From assembly GCA_003439945.1 (NCBI GenBank), contig QVRM01001260.1, positions 372,001-436,000 of the forward strand: a stretch of 64,000 nt of DNA, in the 5' to 3' direction. Positions 1 through 33,917 of the stretch are shown piece after piece. Within the stretch, counting starts at the first letter, position 1. Each line of letters begins with the position of its first letter. This stretch comes from Dermanyssus gallinae (Eukaryota > Arthropoda > Arachnida > Mesostigmata > Dermanyssidae). The position numbers and the translations under genes are program-made. The notes under the pieces are model-generated. The model was not told the DNA's origin. It saw nothing but the letters and a program-made list of their open reading frames with translations, and did not search any database.

Positions 1-762
1 ATACACTTGGCTACTCATGACCAAATGTCTTCTTCCAGGATCAGGACTACTTTGGGAGTGCCAGTGCACCGATCCACAGTGTACCAAGTGTTAAGTTCTG
101 ACAAAAACGTGCGATACGCGAAAAGGAAGCTTATGCCGCGACTGCAACCGAAGCACATTGTCGCACGGCGTGAATTTTCGCATAGATACCAAACTTGGGA
201 TAACGAGTGGAAAAACATCGTCTTCTCGGATGAAAAGAAATTTAATCTCGATAGCCCTGACGGCTGTCAGTACTATTAGCACGACTTACGGAAGGAACCT
301 AAATGGTTCTCGAAACGTGTGGCCGGTGGTGGCTCTGTGAAATATTGCGGCGCGTTTGGATATAATGGGAAGTCTGATCTAGTCGAGATTGTGGGCCGAA
401 ACAATTCTGACATGTACCAGCGCATTGTCGGTTCCCAGTTAGAAGCCCACTTCAGAAGAATTGGGGGACCTGACGCTGTTTTTCAACAAGACAACGCCAC
501 GTTTCATACCTCGGCTAGCACTATAGCCTTTTTTCAAGAACAAGGAGTGCCACTTTTTGACTAGCCGGCATTAAGTCCAGACCTGAATCCTATTGAAAAT
601 CTTTGGGGACATTTGGTAAAGCAGATTTACGCAAATGGTCGACAATATAATCATTTGTCGGACCTCAAAGAAGCTGCCCAGCAAGCATGGACTAATATTT
701 CACTTTCGTACTTACAACAGCTTATTAACTCCATGAAAGACCGAGTTTACGATTTGATTTAG
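1..762 (+). pseudogene. Tc1-family transposase, 5'-truncated by window edge, two TAG stops
   Basis: Cut-and-paste DNA transposase. Reading frame 1 stays open from the window edge to TAG at 760-762 except for TAG at 277-279 and 562-564. Both stops fall where Tc1 relatives have tryptophan. Seen: the end of the paired HTH domain (RTTLGVPVHRSTVYQVL), first catalytic Asp in FSDEKKFN, second in QQDNATFHTS, and Glu in SPDLNPIENLWG. There are 34 residues between the second Asp and the Glu, i.e. DD34E. No frameshift is needed, so the copy is fairly young but inactive. Confidence 0.9.
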
Positions 763-858
763 AAGAAGGGACGAAAAACCCGTTTCTAGAATAAAATATG
801 TAGTTTCAAATGAGTCATACAGCCCTGCTAAGAATCGAATACGCTGTAAGGCGCTATT

Positions 859-1066
859 GTTGCTAATATTTTGCAACACTGTTTTTTCACACCTTTTTAT
901 TTTTTGTATGAACCGATGTTGAGATTGCAATGAAATCAACACTATACTCATGTTTCGTCATGTACATCATGCGCATGAATGGCTTGAAATTAAAATTTCA
1001 GGCCATTCAAATAAACCAAGCCGAAATTATCACAAAAAAACACGAGTTGCTAATTTTTTGCAACAC

Positions 1067-1070
<4 letters not shown>
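859..1070 (+). mobile_element. Right terminal region of the Tc1 element, IR/DR-like
   Basis: A 22-25 bp motif, GTTGCTAATATTTTGCAACA at 859-878 and GTTGCTAATTTTTTGCAACA at 1046-1065, occurs twice in direct orientation 187 bp apart. The outer copy ends at the (TA)n tract starting at 1071. This is the arrangement known as IR/DR in some Tc1-like transposons. The left end lies outside the window. Confidence 0.65.
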
Positions 1071-1104
<34 letters not shown>

Positions 1105-1107
<3 letters not shown>

Positions 1108-1675
1108 GGTTTGTCCAAAAAGTAATAGGACTGAGTCGATTAAAAAAAAATGCAGTCGATGCAACGCTGCCAGCGCGATTTCCAAGCATCGAAGGCGTCA
1201 CGGTAGGCATTCTCCGGAATAGCCTTGAGAGCCGCGGTGCATGCTGCCTGTATCCCCTCTGTCGTCTCAAAATGCTTGCCTTTCATCGTCCTTTTCAGGC
1301 GAGGAAACAAAAAAAGTCCGGGGGGCCACATCTGGACTGTAGGACTGCTGCGGAAGCGTTGGGATGCCGGCCTTGGTCAGGTGTCGTCGATTCAAAAAAA
1401 AATATTGAACCAATTGTTACAATTCTTTCAAAACTTTCAAAATAGGCTCCTGTACCTGTCAAGGTAAATTTAACATCTGGGCAATTAAACGAACCCTTAG
1501 TCGACGGTCTGAGTTCAAAACTTTGCGCACACGAGTCACATTGCCGGTGTTTGTCAAGGTCGAAGGTCTTCCAGCACGGTCTTCATCGGCAACCTCTTTC
1601 CGGCCCTCCAAAAAGGCTTGGTGCCACCGAAACACACCACTTCTTGCTTTCGTATTACTTTTTGGACAAACCCTG
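1105..1675 (-). mobile_element. Internally deleted mariner element (571 bp) with intact terminal repeats
   Basis: Terminal inverted repeats CAGGGTTTGTCCAAAAAGTA at 1105-1124 and its reverse complement ending at 1675, flanked by TA on both sides inside (TA)n DNA. On the minus strand it keeps an N-terminal HTH piece (1689-1459, including EDRAGRPSTLTN and VLNSDRRLRVRLIAQ) and a C-terminal piece (1331-1140, FLFPRLKRTMKGKHF). The whole catalytic core is missing. It is a MITE-like deletion derivative that a full-length relative could mobilise. Confidence 0.85.
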
Positions 1676-2069
1676 TATATATATGCCATTTGATTCGATA
1701 GTATTTGCTAAGCCAAAATTAAACGTTTTCCGGTTGTTTGTGCTCTTAAATTTTAACCCAGCATTCAAACGGGATCAGGCACACCTGACCTCCCTAGGCT
1801 CATACCTCATGACGTACACTGATTAGGTAGGTATCTCTCGTTCCTCTTTGATACTGGCAGATGCCAGGGCAGGGTGTTGAATACAGGGATACAGTGAGCT
1901 AAACATAGGGAGGGGGAAAAGTACAACATGCCGAGCTTGTGGGCTATAAAATTAGCCAATTAAACATATTGTAAAATAATGTACAGCTTTGGAGAGAAGC
2001 AGAGGTATAGACGGAGGCCCTAGCTTTAGGATGTTAGAAAGGACCAGGTCAAGCGAATAAAAATCAATC

Positions 2070-2132
<63 letters not shown>

Positions 2133-3419
2133 AATGAAACAAAAAGTGAAAAGGGAGCAACGTTTTTGAGATGTAGAGACTTGCTCTTAGGCTTAACGCC
2201 GAAGTCTATTGATTGGCAGCAGAACGGTAAATCCTGTTAATTTTTCTTCATCTCCTATTTCTGTGTTCAGCGTACTGGCTTTCGACCAAACCGAACTTCG
2301 TTAAATCTTTTCTCTTGCTTGTCGGGCAAAGCCTCTTTACCACCATCGAGTGAACGAACGGCCAAAGCGGATAACGCTTTCGTATGGGCCATAACCTGCG
2401 GCGCTTCGACGAAATCGGCACAATCAGTACTCCCTCCGAAACCTAGCAAAGGGTCGGAACAGCGACTGGACTCGGAGATTTTTTATGATACTATATGAGG
2501 ATATGCTTTTATGATACGAAAACAGATTTTGTACTCGACTCTGTGAAACCCTGCCATTGGATAAACTTTCTAAAGCATATTGTCTTGTTGAAAAATGCAG
2601 GATCTAAATTTAGTTTACTTTAATGGTCATCAAGAATAGCCACGAATACTGCTGTTCGTAGGGAACAAAAGGAATTGCACGTCAAAAAATACATTCGTAT
2701 AGCAAATGATTGGTTAACACACCTGTACTACCTGAAAACCATCAAGGAGGCAAAAAACCCAATTACTGGGCCGTTATGCCTTTTAGGACTTCACGGACAT
2801 TCAACAAAAGTAAAATGTCATGAGAAAGCTTGTACTAAAACCTACTATGTGTGATCAGAAGCACATAATCGGTAAGGTCGAGACACGTAGGTGTCAACCA
2901 TCTTTAAAATGTTATGAACAAACCTGTATTAGCACCTATTGTTTGTAATGAGAAATACATGTCCTTTTATAGTATAGGCAATAAACTAATTAAATATAGC
3001 ACGCCTTCTAAAAAGAAAACTAAGACTAGTGCCAAATTAGACCCCCAGGCACATGTAAGCACTATATGTTTGTGGCGTAGCGGGAAACGTTTATGAATTT
3101 TTATTGGCGAGTAGGTTGACGGGCGATCTAGTAAAAGGGGGATGGCTCGTCTCGCATTACCATTATGTAGCATTTGAGCTTTATATGGAGAAAGACATTA
3201 AGTCACGACTGGCAAAGTAGTTCGGTACTTAGTTTTTTAACCGGATTCGAATCGTACAGACACCTAAGCGACGGTGGAAGATTCCACCGTACTTTACGCC
3301 TCCCGGGTGTCCGGCTCGTCTGCAAGAAGGTCTAACAAAGCAGTGCTGCGGCGGAATGCTTAGATGCGCTGGTAGTCCGGGTAAGCAGGTCGTAAAGTTC
3401 TATGTTGATGGTGCTAGCC
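1676..3419. other. Intergenic, no gene seen
   Basis: Contains an interrupted (TA)n tract followed by a short (GA)n tract near 2070-2132. No conserved coding segment found on either strand. Confidence 0.5.
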
Positions 3420-3433
3420 AGATGGTTCTTAAT

Positions 3434-3619
3434 GTCGGGCCCGGCGGCGTGGTGGCTTAAGTCTGCGCCTCGCAACCGGAGGAGACACTAGATAGGTGCG
3501 CGGGTTCGAGCCCCACCGTTGCACTGCATTGTATTTATGGGGGTCCTTCTATGAAGCAATGTGAAAAACAGCTCCGCGGACGTTGAATCTTGGCTGAGGG
3601 TCAGCCCGAAAACTTCTTT
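3434..3619 (+). mobile_element. tRNA-derived SINE, copy 1
   Basis: Flanked by a perfect 14-bp target-site duplication (AGATGGTTCTTAAT at 3420-3433 and 3620-3633). The 5' part is tRNA-like, with an A-box-like stretch (GGCGTGGTGGCTTAAGTC) and a canonical B box (GGTTCGAGCCC near 3502-3512). The 3' part ends with a hairpin (GGCTGAGGGTCAGCC) then GAAAAC and no poly(A). About 85-90% identical to copy 2 by eye. Confidence 0.88.
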
Positions 3620-3633
3620 AGATGGTTCTTAAT

Positions 3634-6600
3634 AGCATAGCAAAATGAGGGCTGCTAATTAAAAAGAGGGCAGTACTGTTTTAGCCCCAGCCGCTTATTC
3701 GATTGAAGCTGAAAGAAAACACCCTCAAAAGGGGAAAATACTAGCGCATTGTGTGCTTACATAGCCCCAGATAGTGGTCAGAGATATAAGCCTATATCAG
3801 AGCTCGGGTTTAAAAGAGAGTAGTAACCTGCAACTTATCCAAGGCCATGACGGGCCAGGGATGTTTCCAGAAATACCGGTATGAAATTTCAAGAAGTGTT
3901 GCGTGCGTGCTCTGTAACACGGGCCAGAGCGATATGACACATGCCCTCACGAGGGTGTCGGCTTTCAGTGGTATCTAAAGTTAATCGGATACTAGAAGAA
4001 GCAAGAAGCTAAATGACAATTACCACGTACTTTTAACGGTCACAAACAATAGCGACGTGGCGCAAGAAACCACACGTAGGAAAAACCATTGCCACTAGTA
4101 AAGTTTCTGAGTGGGCAAGGTTTCAAAGTTTGAGGAAAGTTCTCTTTGTTTAACCTTAAAGATACGACGCAACTTATATCTAACCCCCCCGCCCCCTGGT
4201 CGGTCAGCAGTTGCAACAGCCCGCCTGGTGCTGTTAAAGCGAGACTTGCTCCAGTTGTACCGCAGACCGCATTGTTCATCCAGCGTATCTGCCTGCGAGA
4301 TGCAGTGGCTTTCGTGGTGGAGCGTTCCACCACTTACGCAAGATGTCAGCTCGGCCACCCGCGAGGTCTGCGTGCGGTATTCGTCGTGCTAATACAGCTA
4401 CTGTTGATATAATCCGTTCTTTTTAAGAGACGACGGATCACTATCTGAGTGGTAGCATGCTCCCACAGTAAGCGGCGTGCAGCATAAGGCTATCGCTGCC
4501 AAGAGGCCCTGTTCTAGAGTTCTAAGACGTGTTGTAACGCGTGCAGCCGTCCTTCTAACGTCCTAACCTATGCAATTAGTATAGGTCGCTGAAGGCCTGC
4601 ACCGCTTGCCTTACGGAGTAACTCGTGTGCGGAACTCCCATAAGGACTGCTGCCATCTTGCACCACGCTGAAGTATATCACTATCGCTAAGATGAGAATC
4701 AAATGCCAATTTATACTGAGATTCAGTAATGGCTGTTGTTTGCGGTTATTGAGAATAACTGCCTCCATCTTTTTCAAAACGCAATCTCAAGACCTGAAGC
4801 CAAAGCTAGACTAGGATATTTGCTAATGCTCCGCCTGCCACTGCCTCAAGTCCGTTTGGACCCCGAAATGTGACTACGGGGTGTATGCACTGTATGCACT
4901 TATTTAATTACAGCGTAGTTGTTCACGTTGATGAAGTAAACCAACGGCGAGTATGATTAGCGTAGCGCCTCGTCATAAACTATGTTCCACAGAGTTTGCC
5001 CGAGGACGGAGTTCAGCGTTACCCTTACTTGGACCTTGTCACCGCTTATATAAATCAGGTCAAATTACATACGTACACGATTTAATGCTTACGTCTTTAG
5101 TTCGGTTATAGTCGTGGAGTTGTCAATGTACACTTTCCTTTTCAAAGCACTACAGGAAAGTTTAACAGCGTTGAATAGAATGATTGAAGGCTCGGTGAAT
5201 CTACTGGTTACGCGAGTGCACCCGTCTGGGCCACTTTGTTCTCAAAATCTAAATTGTCTCGCTTGTTGTATGTTTTGTGGCGCCATCTTGCTGGGTTGAT
5301 TTTGTCTGAGCTTGGCCAAAGATAATTGAGAATCAAACGATAACGATCACTACGTCCGCCATTCACCGTGAAGTAAAAAATGGGGTCTAGTGATTTGCTT
5401 GAACTAAAGGCGGCACTATACTGTCACATGTAGTACTTGTAATGGCTCCTTGTGAATAACGTGAGGCTTTTTGGTTGCCCAGATACGATCGTTTTCTTTA
5501 CTCACATTTTCATAGAGATAAACATGGGCTTCGTAGGAAAAGGTAAATTTCTGCTTAAAATCGGTACCTTGTTGCATCGTCTCTAAATACCAGCTAGCCA
5601 TGCTTAGCCGCTCTACACGAAAACTGAAGCTTTTATAAATGCATTGCTAGATGCAAACTTAAAAGACGACAGGTTGAGGTGTACGAAATACCCAGTTCTT
5701 AGTCTTCACGGCTCTGAAACAATGTTTCCGGTATTGTTCCACACTGGCAGCCATCAAAACAGGCCACAGCGGAGATTAAACATTTCCCACGGGGTTGTCT
5801 AAGCCCCGTTCTCCCCCAAGGATGCGTGCGGAGTCTGTGACACGCAGATACTAGGATTACTAGGTACTAGAAGTACCTAGGAACTAAGAAGAGGGTAACG
5901 ACAGCGAGAGAGGCGTTAAGAGAAGCTCGACTTCTGCAGAGTTGAAACGGCACTGTTGAAAATGAGCGACCGGATGGTAGATGGTACAGCGACGCTAACA
6001 GCTACGGAAACAGCAGCACCGATAGGAAAGGCAGCTGATACACAACCGAAGAAGAAGGCAGATAACTTCAACTTTGTTGTAGTTTGGGAACGACGAGACA
6101 ACAAAATCTCTGAATGCAGAGGGGCAGTGCAACAGATGGCATAGGCGAATTAGAAGTCTATGCCAGTCTATACCTGGATAGATCTACGCCTTGGAGAGTG
6201 GCACGATTGGCGCAGAAGACGTCGGCAACCGGGCTGCGAGCATGACTAACAGGCAGGGGCATAATCGCAAAAGCGATTTCGAAGTTACATACGCATGGTG
6301 GTGATGCTGTGTTCAATGTGGTCCTGCGTGACGAATACGCAGACTGTTGCTGAAATAAATTCTGGCCGAAGGGGAGCCTGATCGGTTCTAGAACTGCAAA
6401 CGCAGAGGCAAAGTATCTCTACAAGCGCTTCTCTGAGATTGTGAGAGAATAAGGGTGCAATGGATCTTGCACGTGATGAAATGTTTAAGTTGGTTGACAT
6501 TGCACTCCAAACGGAGACATTCGGCGGAACAAACTAGATATCAATGATACGGCGCGGTTTTACCAGCTGAGTGTTTTACCTGCAGGAGGTTGAGGAGGAC

Positions 6601-9600
6601 ATGCAGAAGGGTTATCTACCTACCTGCATAAACGCTTACCACCGATACAATGCATTAAGAAAATTATTAGTGTGTAGCGCTCTCCTCTGAGAGGGTTCAT
6701 GTTGCTGTATTCTATTTTCCACCTGCAAATGAGTCCGTAGAGGTTGCTGATACAATGAGCTTTGAACTTTCGGGATTAAACCTGATTATGCCAACTATAG
6801 GTGGCGGTGTCTTCAATGCCAGAAACGATTGTGGGATCCACGATGATGAAGGCTGCTTCAAGTAATTGAAAAATATTGGAATATAAAGATGTTCCCGGTA
6901 ATTGGCGAGACCGACACAACCCGCTGCGCTGGTCTAGAAAGAGATATCGTGCAACCTCGTAGGGCGGTAAACGCGTTCGTTGACGCACAGGTAGAGAATC
7001 ACTTCACAGGTATGTTATACAATCGTAACGTTGCGGCTGTGTCTCATTGTACAGCGTCCGCTGACGCTGGGGCAGCACAACCCCTGGGTCTGTCTTTCGG
7101 AGTGGAAGAAGTATGGAAGAGAAAATAAAGGTTTATTAAAACAACTTTATTAAATGTCTATACAATACACAATTTGAGTAAAATAAACAGAATTGAACAA
7201 TTGATGCATTTTTCAAATTTTTAAATTCAAATTCCAATATGCACGCGTTCTCCCTTTAAATTGCTTTCCATTTAGGATTTGTCAGCCGAATTATATTTGT
7301 CTACAAGCATGGCAGCTGCGAAGAGGGCAGAACTGAGCCTGGAAATGTTTGAAATATCTAACGTACATTTTTAAAGACTAAATATACATGTGTGGAAGGT
7401 AAAGTAATCTCGAGAAGACAGTACTGCGGCTACCCCCCGACAAGGAGCAAAAAGGACGACTGGAATTTAGTGGGTTTATGAGTCCCACACAATCGTAATT
7501 TTAACAACTACGTCCGGTGTGCATCACGCATTTTACCAGTTACCTCTATAAAAAAATAAAGCGAATTATATATATATATATATATATATATGAGGTCGGA
7601 TCGGCAAGTTCTAGTGAAATTTGAAATTTGAACAGAAAACATTTAGTTTTTTCTTTGCTTTAGAAGCGTCCTTCATCAGCTACACAAAATCAAATTTCGC
7701 GCCAATCGTGGCGAGGTTTATTGAATTTGGTTAAAAACTCTACTTCTACTCATGACAATGTGTCTCTTGCTGTGCAGAGCGGCAAACAGTTGGCCGACCT
7801 GATCGCAGTAAGCACCCGTGTATATCGTTTCGCACTAGGAAGAGAATCATGGTGGACTATGCCCTGCCTATCGCAACACCCCTTCTGGGGAAGCTGGCCT
7901 GGTACGCAGCAAGATCTTACACGTTTCACATTGCTGCACAAGGTAATTTTTTCCCAATTATGTTCATTCACTCAAATTGAGTATAATATTCAATTAAAAA
8001 ATGTTTCTTCATGAAGCTCGATCTTCTTTACACTCCCGGCGAGAGAAGTAGTGCAACGATTTTTGGTCCAGCGCTGTGCATTCCACCGCATGGTACTTAG
8101 CACAACTCTGCAGGTAGAACCGGCAGGTTCACAACTCGTACTCCTCGTGAAAGGCTGCGCTTGAACATACCAGATAGTGATCACCATGCACTATGTACCT
8201 GGTGCATACGTGGCGATTGTTACATGCAGGACCAGACCAAAGGTGCAAGGCATTGAAAACGTCCAAACCACCGACCTCCCGTCTGGCCTGTTCGACTTTA
8301 GCTTCCTACTCTGAAATAAAACATTCGTGAGGTACTGTACGCGGCATCTTCCGCTTTAGTCGGATTGTTTCAACAGTCGGTGCATAGCCTGATATGAGAT
8401 ACACAAAGCAGATTTTTTTCTCGAATAGGTAAACAAAGCACTCGGTTCATATATAATGAAAAACATCTTTATATATGAAGCGAGTGCTACAAGACCCATT
8501 TTTGTCACAGGTACCAATTCGATCGAAGAAGGACGGACACTCCGTATTTTTTGCCGAAAACTCCACTATTGCGGACTTTGTTGAACCAATACAGAGTTTT
8601 CGCCCGTAACAGGGATTTTTCGCTGTTCATTTGGCGGCATTCATATAGCATGAATAACAAACAAGATTACCTGACGAAGCTCATAAAACTTCTACGCTCT
8701 GCTGCGCTCCCACTGATATTAATTGCATGCATTATTGTTTTTTGGATTTGTATGCATGCATATAATCTACATACGTCCACTATTGCCGATTTCACAATGT
8801 GAACTTGATTTTGCCACATTTTTCCAACTTCTTCCGATAACACCGGACTGGTAGGTTTTTGTACTGTTTTTTTATTTATTGCCATATACGGTTGTAAGCG
8901 AATGCCACAATCTGTTGAGTTGCGACGAATCGGTCTACGGCATCACCTCTGCGTCACATATGTGAACGCCTCGGTTTCCGCTGCTCCTCTGTATATCGCA
9001 ATAGTCTTTGAATAACTTTGCGAACTAACTGCATCTCAATGCAAAGCTAACTAGCAAGGCCATCAGTTAAGAGAACCTCCACGGTTACCTACCAACCTCC
9101 TCGATTCTAGTAGGACTAGTTCTTCTTCTCTGTAGTTTCTTATTGTTTTCAACTAGCAGACGTGAGCCGGACGTGGTCTGCTGCTGCATTTGTATCTGGA
9201 GAATGAGCCACTATTTGACTTGATCGCCTGACGACGTCTTTGTTTGTCTTTGTTGATTAAGCACGTAAAACACACCTTGTGGAACCGTAGCATAGTATAA
9301 AAACCCGTTGCCCTATTCTATAGAATCGAGATTCTTCTCGCATTCTGTCTCTCTTTCTTTTTCATTCGTCTCCTCCGATCTATGTGTTGGGCCACAGTGT
9401 TCTAGTACGCCCAGGCCCAGGACGAACTGATTGATTTGCCGAGCGCGCTCAACGTTCTGAGTTGGGAACTTTGCAATAGGTATAAAGATAAGGTAGAGAA
9501 AAAGACGACACTTCAGTCACCTCATTCCATATCAATCTCGTCTATCTCGTCCTGTATCGCTAAGTGAGCAAAGAGCATCCCAAGCGAGATATATCTAACG

Positions 9601-11156
9601 TAAATGTTATCAGTCACATTAGATGCGTCGATATTTAGCGCAATCAACCCAAGGGTCGTATTTTGTATTCAATCAAAAGTGATATATATATATATATATA
9701 TAGAAAGAGAGCGGCGAAAAGACAGACATTTAGTAATGGCATTTAACGAAGACGGCTTTCTCGAGCCTTACGAAGTATATGTACGCGATGTCAAATAAAA
9801 TGCAATAGGTACCATGCCGTACATATTCTGCGATTCACTCAATGACGGGCAGTTAGAACGACACATGTGTAATTCGTTGTTGTAAACGTCTTACTATCAA
9901 GCTAGGGCATTAATGATGAAAGGTGACTGTATAATAAATATATTTAATATTACGTTTTGCAGTACAGTTATGTTCAGTATGGTGATAGAAATGACAATTA
10001 AAATGACAGTAGTGGTATTGACACCCACATGACGGTATCTACCAGCCATGCTACTCCATAAGTAAAGCGCTGTTATTGTTGTTGCCTAAAAGTGAGGCAA
10101 TGGAGTGCTTGGTACCTATGATACGGTAAACATCGCTCTAATTGGCTGACGAGTTAGCTCAGGTGATTGTGAAACATCTCAGCGACATGCCTGTGAATCG
10201 ACAAAGCCAGAAGTGTTCATCTCGATATGCGCGCACGTGTTTAACCCGTTATGTATAGCCAATCCGATTTCTATAGCACAGTCATAGTGTACTACACGCC
10301 GCAAACATAGGCAAAGCGTTCGCCTGAAACCTTAGAAAGTGCGACGTCATAGTTCCGCCCCGGCAGTTTTTCCTGAGCAGCACTTGCTGTTAAACGAAAA
10401 CGTGCAGAGCGAAAGCCTGATACGCACTGATTTTGGACATACTGGAGCAATCTGTTAGCAAAATTCCGCGTGTCAAAATACAATTGTATGATGCTATAAG
10501 TATGAGGAACCGAAAACAGCAGAAACAAACGACAAAGTTTCGTTTAAAAAAATGTGCCAAAGTCTCGATGCGGATATTGATTAGTATCACCCAGTCAAGT
10601 TCGTTGGATGTTGTATTATTAACGCAACAAGGGTTTTTAAAAATACATACTTGAAAAACCCGTTACGGACTAGCAAAGATTGCAGCACCATTGGGTCTGC
10701 TCTTATAATTTCAGTAAGATTGCTTATTCTGCTCGAGCTGTCGTCTGCTGACATTAACAGTGGTGACTGAAAGTAGGTGTCTTTCTTGTCGCTTCCAACA
10801 AATTTCTAGACAGATCGCTTCGAGTGGGTACACTGGGTGGTGCCGGGCTCCAATATACGGCCATGAAAGTTAGAGTCACCGGTTATCTCTTCGAGTGTAC
10901 CCCTGTCGGCTGTACTGTATTTTATTGTACCAATAACCGTCTGGTATGCCGCCACGAATAGACTGTTTTCAAACCACCAAGCAAACCAGCTTGTCGGCAG
11001 TCGCAAGGCAAAACCGCTATAGTGGTCAACTGTAAACAGTACCTCTCTTCACCATCATAGGGCGTTGCCGTCGTCATACGCATGATGTTCAGCGCCACCA
11101 CCGTCCACATCGGATCTGATTGTTATATGACAACAGCTTATTGCAAACCGCTGATC
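3634..11156. other. Intergenic, no gene recognised
   Basis: Read on both strands without finding a conserved domain. Small open frames (about 60-97 codons, e.g. near 4040-4410, 5956-6144, 7721-8014 and 8551-8802) look random in composition. Short (TA)n tracts at about 7567-7591 and 9680-9702. The sequence GAGGTCGGATCGGCAAGTTC right after the first tract resembles a mariner terminus, but I found no partner. Confidence 0.45.
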
Positions 11157-11162
11157 TTTATT
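11157..11162 (-). promoter_or_regulatory. Candidate poly(A) signal for GPD2
   Basis: TTTATT on the plus strand, i.e. AATAAA on the gene strand. It is the only exact match I noticed between the GPD2 stop and this point, about 410 bases into the 3' UTR. Position-based inference only. Confidence 0.35.
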
Positions 11163-11570
11163 TCCTACACACCCACATACACATACATACAAATGAGATG
11201 CAATCCTGCCGCCCCCTCCCCATACGCTGAGTTGTCACACTATTTTTTTTGTCGCTGTTGTTGTTCTATCTACAGAAGTGTCTCTTCCTCTCCTGAGCAC
11301 TCGATGACTAAATCAATTTGTTAACGCTACTATGAAAATCATTGTGTGTTCTTCTGTATCGAGTTCGAATGGCCGCGTTGCCGTCGCTTTCGGGTCTTTC
11401 GGGTCGAGTTCGACCGAGAAGCGTGTTGTACTCAGTCTGCAATGAATGAACAGCAGCTGTCGGCGGCAGCCTTTCTTGCCGTCCAGGCTCACTTTTTAGA
11501 TGCTCGCCTAGCTCACCTCCCAGGTTTGGCTTCTCGAGACCGCGGCGAACTGACTCAAATGTCGGGAGTC

Positions 11571-33917
<22,347 letters not shown>

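Noticed and set aside
3437..3525. Possible tRNA gene
   Set aside because: A and B boxes are present, but the anticodon stem does not pair properly and the unit recurs three times with target-site duplications, so it is a SINE head.
7592..7640. Possible mariner terminal repeat after a (TA)n tract
   Set aside because: The sequence looks right, but no inverted partner or transposase remnant was found nearby.
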